Positions 12,539-20,869 of a stretch of 47,571 nt of DNA are shown here, piece after piece; positions within the stretch are counted from its first letter, which is position 1; every line of letters begins with the position of its first letter. The notes beneath the pieces were generated by a model. It did no database searches, was not told the DNA's origin, and was given only the letters and a program-made list of their open reading frames with translations. The DNA comes from a virus. The DNA lies in IMG/VR virus record IMGVR_UViG_3300033064_002458, positions 1 through 47,571 of that record; one strand, 5' to 3'. Position numbers and translations under genes: made by a program.

Positions 12539-13091
12539 AATAAGAGTGACTCTTTTTATTAAGCACGTTCAAAAATTATTTCCTAAAATTTCTATTGCTG
12601 AAATGGTGAAATATATTTTGAGATATCAGAGAGTTAAGATTCATAGAGATTGGGTTTCTAATGCTATGGCCAATATCGACTACGATAGATTCTTAGAAGA
12701 AGAGGGGCTAATTGATGATGATGAAAAACAACTTGTTCAAAAAACTAAGGAAGTTGCTTTGACCATAACAGCGGAGTCAGCAGCTGATGTGAAAATGATG
12801 ATCAATGATTCGAAGCAACAAGCTAAAAGAATCAAGGGGGGAATGATGGATGAAATTGATGATAGGCTTGAGCACGACACAGAAACTTTTACTAACGATG
12901 AATTAATTAGAGGGTCAGCTGTGATGGATAAGATCGAAAAAGATACTGAAGAAAATAGGCCAGTAAATATAAACTTTAACATAGACGAATTTAATAATGT
13001 TTATGGACAACTTAAAAACAAACAACAGCAACAACCTAACACCAGCGGAGGAGAAGACTCTTCTGACGATGGAGAAATACAAGAAGGATAA
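12480..13091 (+). CDS. terS: Putative small terminase subunit, 203 aa
   Basis: Directly before the large terminase, it has a basic N-terminal helix-turn-helix-like part (KRIQ-type start, then VQKLFPKISIAEMVKYILRY), a central helical, charged region (DEKQLVQKTKEVALT and a coiled-coil-like stretch) and a C-terminal acidic Gln/Ser/Asp tail. This fits the DNA-recognition, oligomerisation and motor-binding parts of small terminase subunits. No sequence match is claimed; call rests on position and layout. A second start at 12492 would reduce the overlap with the zinc-ribbon gene. Confidence 0.6.
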   Translation: MSTSMEKVRKGKPERIQGNEIRVTLFIKHVQKLFPKISIAEMVKYILRYQRVKIHRDWVSNAMANIDYDRFLEEEGLIDDDEKQLVQKTKEVALTITAESAADVKMMINDSKQQAKRIKGGMMDEIDDRLEHDTETFTNDELIRGSAVMDKIEKDTEENRPVNINFNIDEFNNVYGQLKNKQQQQPNTSGGEDSSDDGEIQEG

Positions 13092-15537
13092 TCCATATTT
13101 ATTTTATGTGCCTAATGTAAAGGCAGAACAGTTCATTAAACAATTAGGTAATTTAGAAGATGGTCGGCATATCCATATGTTTATTGGTGGTAATGGAAGT
13201 TCTAAATGCCAACCTGGTCATGCTCCTATTTTAATGGCTGATGGTTCTTGGAAAGAAATGAATGATATTAAGGTTGGAGATGAAATTATTGGAGTAGATT
13301 ATGAAAGTGGTTTAGCAGAACCAACTATTGTGACTAATAAAAATTCAGTTGGTAAAAAAATAGTTCATAGAATTTATTTTAATGATGGCGGATTTGTAGA
13401 AGCAACTGATGAACATGAATTTCCAGTTAGATATAGAAGTGGAAAAACTTATGTAACCCATGGAATTAAGAAAAAAACTAAAACTGTTAAAAGAAAATTA
13501 ATAGAAATTAGAAATAGAGGAGATGTTTCTTTGTCTAAAAAAACTAGATTTATTCAACCAAATATTGTGGAGTTTAAAAATAATAAACTTCCAATTCATC
13601 CATATCTTTTAGGAGCTTTATTAGGAGATGGATGCATAGTAAGTAAAAGTTTTAGCTTTACAAATGAAGATGAAAATGTAGTTAAAAAAGTAGATAATCT
13701 ATTAAAACAACATAATTGTTATTTAAAACAACAAACAGATAAAATACAGTATAAAATACAAAGGTTAGATTGGAAAAGTAATCCTAGAATTGGAAAACTA
13801 TATAACAAAGGAGAATTTAAAAAGGAATTAGAAAAATTAAATTTACTTGATAAAAAATCTGGTAACAAATTTATTCCTAAAGAATATTTAATTGCAAGCG
13901 TAGAAGATAGGAAACAATTATTAGCAGGTTTAATAGATACTGATGGAACAATAAATAGTTATGTTTCTAAATCGAAAGAATTATCTGAAGGATTTGCTTT
14001 CTTGATAAAATCTCTTGGTGGTAAGGCTACTATTAGTAAAAGAGAAGCTAAATTATATGGAAGATTTATTAGTAATGTTTATGGAGTATATTGGAGATTA
14101 AATTTTAAACTACCATTAGAGATAGAAAGAAAACAGATTGATGTAAAAAAACCAGTAGATTATACAAATAGAATAGTAGATTATATAGAAGAACGAGGAG
14201 AATATGAGTGTTTTAATTTAGGTGTCGCACATTCAAAACATTGTTATATATCTTATGATTGGGTGGTAACTGGAAACTCCGCCACTTTAGCTAATATAGT
14301 AGCTAATATAATATTTCCGAAAAAGAATCAATACTTTGATTTTGGAATATTTAAAAATTGGCCCTTTGAAAAAAGATTAAGGATAGTATCTGATCCGACT
14401 ACAGTAAGTGAAAAAACTGTCCCTGAATTTCTTAAATGGTTTCCTAAAGGACAGTTTAAAGCGACTAAGGATAAGAAGAGTTATTATTCTAAATTCTATG
14501 TCCCTGAAACTGGATTTGAATTTGATATTATGACCTACGATCAGTCAGCTAAGGAGTTTGAATCGGTTGATTTGGGTGGAGTATTTTTAGATGAGATCCC
14601 GCCAGAAGATATTTGGAATGCTTGCTTATCTCGTCTGCGTGTAGGTGAAGGTGGAATCCAGAGCGCTTACTTTACCCCGCTAGCATCTGCTGGACATTTG
14701 TTTGATAAATATATTAATAACCCGGAACAGACATTGGCTTATCATACTTACATCACTGTTTGGGATAATGTAAAGGGTGATAAGACCAGAGGATTTCTTA
14801 AAAGGGAAACTATTGAGAGGATGGTTGCCACCTACAGTGAGGAAGAAAGAGAAGCTCGGATTGAAGGTAAATTTATGCATCTTGGTGGAACTATATTTAA
14901 AGAATTTGATCGAAGTAAACATTTAAAAGATATTACCTTGCCAGAGTTGGTCCAGCATATTAAAAAGAAAGATTGGCGAGTGACTTATGCGATTGATCCA
15001 CATCCAGTAGTAAATACCGCTGTACTATTTATGGCGATGCTACCCGATGGTCGGAGAGTATTTATTGATGAGATTTGGAGTGGCTCGGATTGTAAAATAA
15101 TATCTAAATTAATAAATGAGAAGTTAGATTATTTTGAGAGGCTTGGTGCTAACACATTAAGGCGTATTGGAATTATTGATCCTAGCGCTGTGATAGAAGA
15201 TAAGCTTCGTGGAGGAACTTCTTGGATAGAGGATTTTAAAAATAATGGGGTAGCACTTACCAAGGCTACTAAGGACAGAGACAGGGCTGATGATCTAGTT
15301 AGACAAGAGCTTAGAGGGACAGTGGAACCTAATTTATATTTATTAAAAGGGACTACTTGTCGAACTGCTTGGGAGATGGCCCGGTACCAGAAAAATCCTA
15401 AAGATCCAACCAAGAGATTAGATAAAGATGATCACATGGTAGAGTGCGCTGGAAGATTATTAATAGCCTACCCAATAAAATTATTTTCTAAAACCAGAGA
15501 AGAAAAAAGAAGAAAAATAATCCAAGGAATTGGATAA
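12997..15537 (+). CDS. terL: Large terminase subunit with intein, 846 aa precursor
   Basis: ATP-driven DNA-packaging motor and nuclease. Walker A is split: MFIGGNGSSK (61-70), intein, then Ser428-Ala; joined it reads GGNGSSKSA. Walker B GGVFLDE lies near 526-533. The RNase H-like nuclease has AIDPHP (about 664), GIIDPSA (about 724) and DKDDHMVECAGR near the end. Mature length about 489 aa fits terminases. The start is open: 12997 overlaps the previous gene by 95 bases; ATG 13069 is an alternative with GGAGGAG 15 bases ahead. I favour the longer N-terminus because LTPAEEKTLLTMEKYKK looks terminase-like. Confidence 0.93.
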   Translation: MFMDNLKTNNSNNLTPAEEKTLLTMEKYKKDNPYLFYVPNVKAEQFIKQLGNLEDGRHIHMFIGGNGSSKCQPGHAPILMADGSWKEMNDIKVGDEIIGVDYESGLAEPTIVTNKNSVGKKIVHRIYFNDGGFVEATDEHEFPVRYRSGKTYVTHGIKKKTKTVKRKLIEIRNRGDVSLSKKTRFIQPNIVEFKNNKLPIHPYLLGALLGDGCIVSKSFSFTNEDENVVKKVDNLLKQHNCYLKQQTDKIQYKIQRLDWKSNPRIGKLYNKGEFKKELEKLNLLDKKSGNKFIPKEYLIASVEDRKQLLAGLIDTDGTINSYVSKSKELSEGFAFLIKSLGGKATISKREAKLYGRFISNVYGVYWRLNFKLPLEIERKQIDVKKPVDYTNRIVDYIEERGEYECFNLGVAHSKHCYISYDWVVTGNSATLANIVANIIFPKKNQYFDFGIFKNWPFEKRLRIVSDPTTVSEKTVPEFLKWFPKGQFKATKDKKSYYSKFYVPETGFEFDIMTYDQSAKEFESVDLGGVFLDEIPPEDIWNACLSRLRVGEGGIQSAYFTPLASAGHLFDKYINNPEQTLAYHTYITVWDNVKGDKTRGFLKRETIERMVATYSEEEREARIEGKFMHLGGTIFKEFDRSKHLKDITLPELVQHIKKKDWRVTYAIDPHPVVNTAVLFMAMLPDGRRVFIDEIWSGSDCKIISKLINEKLDYFERLGANTLRRIGIIDPSAVIEDKLRGGTSWIEDFKNNGVALTKATKDRDRADDLVRQELRGTVEPNLYLLKGTTCRTAWEMARYQKNPKDPTKRLDKDDHMVECAGRLLIAYPIKLFSKTREEKRRKIIQGIG
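13207..14277 (+). mobile_element. LAGLIDADG homing intein in the terminase P-loop, 357 aa
   Basis: It starts at Cys71 (CQPGHAPILMADGSWKEM, block A of Hint domains) and ends ...YDWVVTGN before Ser428. The nuclease has LLGALLGDGCI (204-214) and LLAGLIDTDGTI (308-319), so two LAGLIDADG helices with acidic residues. Splicing residues are Cys1, terminal Asn and +1 Ser; the penultimate residue is Gly instead of the usual His. Insertion between Lys and Ser of the Walker A keeps the packaging ATPase inactive until splicing. Confidence 0.93.
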
Positions 15538-15540
15538 TTT

Positions 15541-15750
15541 ATGAATATATTATACAAAATATTCGAAGATAATAATGTTCCTAATAGGGGTATAAGAGTT
15601 AGTATAAATAGTAGAAAATTATTATTTGCAGATGGTTCAATAGCTTGGGTTAGGGATTATCGGGACAACAATGAATATATTTTGGAAAATATCTATAAAG
15701 AAAAAATGTTAGCAAAAAGAAAAGATTTTATAATATTAAAAGAGGATTAA
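15541..15750 (+). CDS. Hypothetical protein, 69 aa
   Basis: The gene follows terminase by three bases and begins MNILYKIFEDNNVPNRGIRV. It is basic at the end and probably a single alpha/beta unit. No family recognised. Its A-rich start (AATTTATG) is typical of this late operon. Confidence 0.65.
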   Translation: MNILYKIFEDNNVPNRGIRVSINSRKLLFADGSIAWVRDYRDNNEYILENIYKEKMLAKRKDFIILKED

Positions 15751-15821
15751 TAAAAAAAATATGAAAAAATCAAATTATAAGGATATGACGGCGTAGAGCT
15801 GATTCATAACCTTATATAAAA

Positions 15822-15947
15822 ATGAAAAGACGTAGGGGTTCAAAAAAGGGTCGTCAAATGATCCACAACAAGAAAGTAAACAAGTACGATATACAGTATT
15901 TAAAAACTGTCAAAAGAACAGGTAAGTGGCGTGGGAAGAAGGTTTGA
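15822..15947 (+). CDS. Very basic small protein, 41 aa
   Basis: MKRRRGSKKGRQMIHNKKVN and a similar remainder give about 18 Lys/Arg in 41 residues, ending in WRGKKV and TGA. It could bind packaged DNA or RNA. Its stop lies in the loop of a strong hairpin (15931-15956). Upstream, 15769-15813 holds a TATAAGG/CCTTATA stem around a short tRNA-like piece. Confidence 0.6.
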   Translation: MKRRRGSKKGRQMIHNKKVNKYDIQYLKTVKRTGKWRGKKV

Positions 15948-15956
15948 TCTTCCCAC
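15931..15956 (+). promoter_or_regulatory. Hairpin between the basic gene and the tRNA
   Basis: GTGGGAAGA (15931-15939) and TCTTCCCAC (15948-15956) form a perfect 9-bp stem with an 8-base loop that contains the TGA stop. No T-run follows. It lies eight bases before the tRNA and may help tRNA processing or protect the 3' end of the upstream message. Confidence 0.6.
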
Positions 15957-15963
15957 CAAATAC

Positions 15964-16035
15964 AGCGGGGTAGAGCAGTGGCAGCTCGGGTGGCTCATAT
16001 CCATCAGGTCATAGGTTCGAATCCTATTCCCGCCA
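15964..16035 (+). tRNA. Initiator-like tRNA-Met(CAT)
   Basis: Full 72-nt cloverleaf: acceptor AGCGGGG/TCCCGCC with an A1-C72 mismatch, TA, D stem GAGC/GCTC with A11-T24, anticodon stem GGTGG/CCATC, loop CTCATAT (anticodon CAT), T arm ATAGG-TTCGAAT-CCTAT. The mispaired 1-72 end and A11-T24 mark bacterial initiator tRNA; the run of three G-C pairs in the anticodon stem is T-G-G here. CCA not encoded. Elongator Met or Ile2 (lysidine-modified CAT) is less likely. It lies among late genes. Confidence 0.88.
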
Positions 16036-16061
16036 TAATAAATAAATAAATAACAAACAAA

Positions 16062-16214
16062 ATGAATCTAGAAACAAAAAAATATACAATAGAAGATTTA
16101 ATGGAATTGTATTTAAAATTTTGTCAGGATGCTTCTTTCACACAAAACATTAATAGTGAAAAGTTCGGAGACTTTATTGGTTGGCTTACACAATATGAGG
16201 TTTTAAATAAATAA
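16062..16214 (+). CDS. Hypothetical protein, 50 aa
   Basis: The frame begins MNLETKKYTIEDLMELYLKF after AACAAACAAA, then a helical acidic part and GWLTQYEVLNK. Probably one helical hairpin. It ends 11 bases before GroES. No family recognised. Confidence 0.6.
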   Translation: MNLETKKYTIEDLMELYLKFCQDASFTQNINSEKFGDFIGWLTQYEVLNK

Positions 16215-16225
16215 CAAACAAAACA

Positions 16226-16507
16226 ATGTCTAAAAAACAACCAGTAGCAGTTGGAGATTATGTGACTGCTGAGAAGGTCCCGCAATCAGAAACCGATGTG
16301 GGAGGAATACTCAGGCCAACTAATCAGAGAGCACTTTTAACAAAAGCAAAAATTCTATCAATAGGATCAGGAAAGAAAATAGGAAGATTAGAATTAGAAA
16401 TAGGAGATATAATTTTATATAACGAAATCGAAAATAATACTATAGCATCTGAAGGTTCTGGAAGCATCTATTTTATCAGACACGATTTTATCTTCGGAAA
16501 AGAATAA
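16226..16507 (+). CDS. groES: GroES-like co-chaperonin, 93 aa
   Basis: A chaperonin-10 fold is clear: VGDYVTAEKVP near the start, the mobile-loop region with GGILRPTNQ (where GroES has its GGIVLxG loop), KAKILSIGSG, LEIGDIILYNE and the closing FIRHDFIFGK. Length equals GroES (about 95). It would cap a GroEL ring during folding. It stands before a metallopeptidase and a GroEL homolog, in the order expected for a dedicated capsid-folding set, as T4 gp31 replaces GroES. Confidence 0.85.
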   Translation: MSKKQPVAVGDYVTAEKVPQSETDVGGILRPTNQRALLTKAKILSIGSGKKIGRLELEIGDIILYNEIENNTIASEGSGSIYFIRHDFIFGKE

Positions 16508-16520
16508 ACTAACAAATAAA

Positions 16521-16880
16521 ATAATAAAAACAACCAAAAAACATTTTGAACTTTTTAAGTTAGAGTGTCAAAAATGGATAGATAAATTCGAGCTTAATAA
16601 TTGGAAAGTATTTTTCAGACACAAAAAGATAGATGGAGCATATTCTAATATTGGTATCAAATTAAGCGGTTATGTATCTACCATCACATTTAATACTGAG
16701 TGGGAGATGTTAGGTGTAGATAATATAGTTGAGAGTATAAAAGAAACAGCAAAGCACGAGATAATACATTTATTGTTGAGTAGAGCTTCGGAGTGTGGAA
16801 GAAGTAAAGATTATACATCAAATGATATATATGAAGCTGAAGAAGAATTAGTAAGGAAATTAGAAAAAATAATAAACTAA
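16521..16880 (+). CDS. SprT-like metallopeptidase, 119 aa, apparent ATA start
   Basis: The open frame holds HEIIH (residues 79-83, zinc metallopeptidase HExxH) in KETAKHEIIHLLL, followed by an acidic EAEEELVRKLEK helix, the layout of short phage SprT-like proteins. No ATG, GTG or TTG precedes KHFELFKLECQKW in frame; ATA at 16521 lies at the usual place after AACAAATAAA. Use of AUA, or loss of the start by mutation, are the options. Located between GroES and GroEL, so possibly a maturation or turnover protease, which is an inference from position. Confidence 0.75.
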   Translation: MIKTTKKHFELFKLECQKWIDKFELNNWKVFFRHKKIDGAYSNIGIKLSGYVSTITFNTEWEMLGVDNIVESIKETAKHEIIHLLLSRASECGRSKDYTSNDIYEAEEELVRKLEKIIN

Positions 16881-16899
16881 CAAATAAAATAAAACTAAC

Positions 16900-18498
16900 A
16901 TGTCTTATAAAGCAGTAAGAGTTCCAACAAAGGATTTTAAAAAAATAATTTTTAGGGAAGAAATAATTAATAAGGTTGTTCCAGGAATTAACAAACTTGC
17001 TAAAGCAGTGAGTGCAACTCTTGGACCCAATGGTAAAAATTCAATTATTAAATTGAACATTGGAAATAGGTTTACAAAGGATGGTGTGACTGTAGCTAGA
17101 CATGTTGATTTCGAAGATAGATTTGAAAGTTTAGGTGCTGAATTAGTCCGGGAGGTCGCTGAGAAAACATGTAACGAGGTTGGTGATGGTACCACTCAAA
17201 GTATTATCCTAGTTGATTCAATTATTAATAATGGATTAGAAGAAATTAAGAATGGTAAGAGAGTGGATGAACTAGCTCAAGAGATTAAAAATGACACAGG
17301 ATTGGTTATAGAAGAATTAGAAAAACAATCTATTGATATTAATAATAAGCAACAAATAATTGATGTTGCTAGTATCTCAGCTAATGATAAAGAACTCGGA
17401 GAATTGATTGGCGGTATTTATAATAAGATTGGAAAAGAAGGTGTAATTATAACAGAGGAGAGTGGGACTCTAGATACTTATGTAGAAGAAGTAGATGGAG
17501 TAAGACTTGATAAAGGATTTATGTCTTCATATTTCATTACAAATCATGATCGTCAGAAAGCGGAATTAGACGATGTTTATATATTTATTTCAGACTTGGA
17601 GATTGCTTCATTTTCTCCGTTTGTAGAATTATTACAGAGATTGAGAGCAGATAATAATAATAATCCAGTTTCGATATTAGTCATTGCTGATAAAATAACT
17701 GGTGAGGCGGCCAGTGGATTTATGCTGAATCATGTGAGGGGATTTATAAGGTGTGCGTGTATCGAGACTCCAGATAATAAAAGAATTAAATCTGAGTTGC
17801 TAGAAGATTTAGCAACTGTAACTGGTGGTAAATTTATATCTAGAGAATTACAGGAAAAAATTGCTGACTTAGATTTAAATTCACTTGGTAAGGCAAACAA
17901 AGTTGTTTCTGGAAAAGATAATACAACTATTGTAGGACCCAAAGGAAAGAAGATTGATATTAAAAATAGAATTAACTTTTTGAAGGAACAATTAGAAAAT
18001 ACAAAAGATAAAGAATTAGAATATAGAATTAGTAGATTAAAGAATAAAATATCAATCTTACGTGTTGGTGGAAGTACTCAATCTGAAATAGAAGAGAAAA
18101 AGTATCGAATTGAAGATGCGGTTGAATCAACAAAGGTAGCACTTAATGGTGGGATTGTAATCGGTGGAGAAATTTCGTTATTGAATGCTTCAAAGGATTT
18201 AAATGATGGTGTAGTAAAGAGAGCTTGTACGGCCCCATTTAAAAAGTTACTAGAAAACATTGATAGAAATTACAAAGATATTAGAGATAGCGTCGGTGGT
18301 AAAATTGGTTTTAATGCAGTGAGTGAAAAAGTAGAGGACTTTTTCAAAATAGGAATTATTGATCCAACATTAGTACCAATAACTTCATTAAGGAATGCTA
18401 CTTCTGTCGCAATTAATATATTGAAATCTGATAATATCGTTTTCAGAATACAAGATTTAGATGAACCCACTGCGCAACCACTTAGTCTAGACAATTAA
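16900..18498 (+). CDS. groEL: GroEL-like chaperonin, 532 aa
   Basis: Group I chaperonin: LGPNGKN (41-47), KDGVTVA (60-66) and GDGTTQS (95-101) form the nucleotide site; the apical domain carries ISDLEIASFSPFVELLQ; the late catalytic segment KKYRIEDAVESTKVAL holds the aspartate that hydrolyses ATP, and LNGGIVIGGEISLL resembles the GGG strand. Length matches GroEL (about 545), without the GGM tail. With GroES at 16226 it forms a complete phage-encoded folding machine next to portal and capsid genes. Confidence 0.95.
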   Translation: MSYKAVRVPTKDFKKIIFREEIINKVVPGINKLAKAVSATLGPNGKNSIIKLNIGNRFTKDGVTVARHVDFEDRFESLGAELVREVAEKTCNEVGDGTTQSIILVDSIINNGLEEIKNGKRVDELAQEIKNDTGLVIEELEKQSIDINNKQQIIDVASISANDKELGELIGGIYNKIGKEGVIITEESGTLDTYVEEVDGVRLDKGFMSSYFITNHDRQKAELDDVYIFISDLEIASFSPFVELLQRLRADNNNNPVSILVIADKITGEAASGFMLNHVRGFIRCACIETPDNKRIKSELLEDLATVTGGKFISRELQEKIADLDLNSLGKANKVVSGKDNTTIVGPKGKKIDIKNRINFLKEQLENTKDKELEYRISRLKNKISILRVGGSTQSEIEEKKYRIEDAVESTKVALNGGIVIGGEISLLNASKDLNDGVVKRACTAPFKKLLENIDRNYKDIRDSVGGKIGFNAVSEKVEDFFKIGIIDPTLVPITSLRNATSVAINILKSDNIVFRIQDLDEPTAQPLSLDN

Positions 18499-18512
18499 TA
18501 TTTATATAATTT

Positions 18513-20402
18513 ATGTCTTCAATGGTAGAGAATCCTGAGAAACAGGATGACAATAAAAAGAAGAAACAACAAAGTGATGCAAAGCACAATATAGTTGATA
18601 ATATTGAAAAAAAATATTTAGACTATAAGAGAAAAAGAGTTAGAACTTATCCTCAATTTGGAATAGCTTCTACTGGTGGAGAAAGGACTCTTGTTGATGC
18701 AATGGATTATGGCAATAAACTTGTTGATAATTACAAAATTAAAGCTAATTGGAAAGAAGATTGGCAAGCTAATATTTCTGATATTACTCTCCACTCTAAA
18801 TTGATGGCGATACTGGCGACTGTAGTATTACAGAAGTTTAATATGGAATATAAGCCAATGTTTGCTACTGATAGGAACTCTCTGTTTCTAGGTAATATTA
18901 TGGATGATTATGCACGTTGGATTACTACCAAAGAGAGAAACGGACATTTAGATCAATTGTTTGTAGCACTGAAGGTATTACGAGAACCAGCAGCAATCAG
19001 ATTTATTGGTTATAAGAAATTACCATATTTTGAAGGTTTAGATTACCAGCATGTAAAGCTTGATGAATATTATCCTGAACGGGTAGATACATTTTTTATG
19101 AATGATATTCATAGATGTGTCTGGAGAAAAGTTTGGAATTATGATGCATGGAAAGATGCTAGAGAAAATAATGCATCTTTTGAAGATGTAAAGTTGGTTA
19201 AAAGGGCCGGAGCTGTTAGAAGTGATGGTGAGACATTTTTTGAAATATCGGTTAATGTAGGAGAAGATCAAGTAGAAGAAAAACTTTGGTTTGATGAAGT
19301 AGCCAATGAGTTTCATATTGTTGCTAATAATATATTAATTACTAAACCAGGAACTAAATTAAGTAGTATTAGTAAAGGTGGAAAAATACCATTCGCTAAG
19401 TCTGTATTTGAACCATTTGGACCAGACTTTTTCTACGGTAGAAGTCTAGCAATGATAATGGGACCTAATCAGGAAGCAATTGATTTTATGTTCAACGCAA
19501 TGTTTGATAAGACAATGCTTGACGTGATGAGACCAATTTTAGTTGGTGGAATAAATGATATAGTAGATGATTATATTGGTCCAGGTATATTTACTGAAGT
19601 AGCTGATGTAAATCAAATAAAGGAGATGGATGTTAAACCACTTGATTTAACAGCCTTTAGAGTACTAACAGAACTACAACAAAGGAATGCTTTAGCTTCT
19701 GTGGATGCAGTAGGACAAGGAAAGGTATCACTTGGAAATCCAACTGCAACTGAGATTGAGAGAGTACAAGAACAGCAACAAAAATTGTTTGGTCTGTTTA
19801 ATACTATGATTAATGATGGTATGGTCCAAGAAAGAGATTTGATGGGATATATCATTATAGATAAATATTTCAAACGTCCTGATATGAAACAATTCTTTAT
19901 CGAGAATGCTAAACTGATGAATGGCAAAATAGGAACTAAAATAATTAGAATTAAATCTAAGGCTAAATTACCGCTAAGAGATGAGCTTGGGACATCACCA
20001 GATTTAAGAAAAGAAGCAGAAAAAGATTTTGATGGAGAAACTCAGATAATAGAATTTGATCCTAGAATATTTGATAACTATAAGTTTATGACTATTGGTA
20101 ATGTCGCTCCAGCTATTGAAAATAGCAAGACTTTAAAGAAAGCAATGCTTAATCAGAAACTTGCTCAGTTCTATAATCAACCTAACTTGTATGATCCTGA
20201 AACAGTTAAGAAGATTGATATCGAAAATAATAGGGATATACTTGGAGAATTTGCTAGCGAATTACTTGGACCACAAAAGCAACCTGCACAAAATGGACTG
20301 CCTGGGGCTTTAGGGGCTAGTCAGCCCGCAACTGGACCTAATAGCGGTTCACCAAAGGCGTTACCAGATATGAGCAAATTACTAGGTGGAGAACAAATAT
20401 AA
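18513..20402 (+). CDS. Portal protein, 629 aa
   Basis: A large protein following the chaperonin and preceding head genes. The N-terminus is a charged, disordered lysine-rich stretch; the body alternates helices and strands typical of portal wing and stem (ISDITLHSKLMAILATVVLQ, then GPNQEAIDFMFNAMFDKTML, TATEIERVQEQQQKL), and the end is a Pro/Gly-rich tail. Portal rings join DNA entry, capsid and tail. The length fits portals of podovirus-like phages. Assigned by context and layout, not by a specific motif. Confidence 0.8.
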   Translation: MSSMVENPEKQDDNKKKKQQSDAKHNIVDNIEKKYLDYKRKRVRTYPQFGIASTGGERTLVDAMDYGNKLVDNYKIKANWKEDWQANISDITLHSKLMAILATVVLQKFNMEYKPMFATDRNSLFLGNIMDDYARWITTKERNGHLDQLFVALKVLREPAAIRFIGYKKLPYFEGLDYQHVKLDEYYPERVDTFFMNDIHRCVWRKVWNYDAWKDARENNASFEDVKLVKRAGAVRSDGETFFEISVNVGEDQVEEKLWFDEVANEFHIVANNILITKPGTKLSSISKGGKIPFAKSVFEPFGPDFFYGRSLAMIMGPNQEAIDFMFNAMFDKTMLDVMRPILVGGINDIVDDYIGPGIFTEVADVNQIKEMDVKPLDLTAFRVLTELQQRNALASVDAVGQGKVSLGNPTATEIERVQEQQQKLFGLFNTMINDGMVQERDLMGYIIIDKYFKRPDMKQFFIENAKLMNGKIGTKIIRIKSKAKLPLRDELGTSPDLRKEAEKDFDGETQIIEFDPRIFDNYKFMTIGNVAPAIENSKTLKKAMLNQKLAQFYNQPNLYDPETVKKIDIENNRDILGEFASELLGPQKQPAQNGLPGALGASQPATGPNSGSPKALPDMSKLLGGEQI

Positions 20403-20415
20403 ATAACAAAACAAT

Positions 20416-20859
20416 ATGAACAAACTAACTAACTGGTTATTAAACAAATATAAACATAAAGAACTTAGTAAAATAGAAACTGCAATTCATAATTATTATG
20501 AAAGAATGATGGAAAGCAGAACTATTAAAGAAGTTCTCTGGGAAATGGTATTTACTTATGATATCGCCCCGCCAGTAAATTTAAAAGAGAGATATAAGAT
20601 ATATAAAAAGTTAAATGCTGATGAAGATTTTTTCAAGCTTTTTAAAAGTAAATATTCTACAAATTATAAAGCATTTTTTCTGGCTAAAACTGATGAAGAT
20701 AAATGGGTATTAAAGGGTAGGATGTTAGAATTACTAGATACTCTCAATACTATGGATGTAGCAGCTGGTAAATTGGATAATTGGGCTGAGGTAGAAAAAA
20801 TAAATGAAAAGAAAATAACCTTGAAAAAGGATTTACAAGAAAAATTTTTAACAAACTAA
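20416..20859 (+). CDS. Hypothetical head-region protein, 147 aa
   Basis: Helical and charged (MNKLTNWLLNKYKHKELS, IKEVLWEMVFTYDIAPP), with a coiled-coil-prone end (KINEKKITLKKDLQEKF). It lies right behind portal in the late operon. It may be a head-tail connector or minor head protein, but no family is evident. Confidence 0.65.
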   Translation: MNKLTNWLLNKYKHKELSKIETAIHNYYERMMESRTIKEVLWEMVFTYDIAPPVNLKERYKIYKKLNADEDFFKLFKSKYSTNYKAFFLAKTDEDKWVLKGRMLELLDTLNTMDVAAGKLDNWAEVEKINEKKITLKKDLQEKFLTN

Positions 20860-20869
20860 CAACAAATTT

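Noticed and set aside
15762-15815. Second tRNA upstream of the basic gene
   Set aside because: Only a TATAAGG/CCTTATA stem and tRNA-like bits are present; too short for a cloverleaf.
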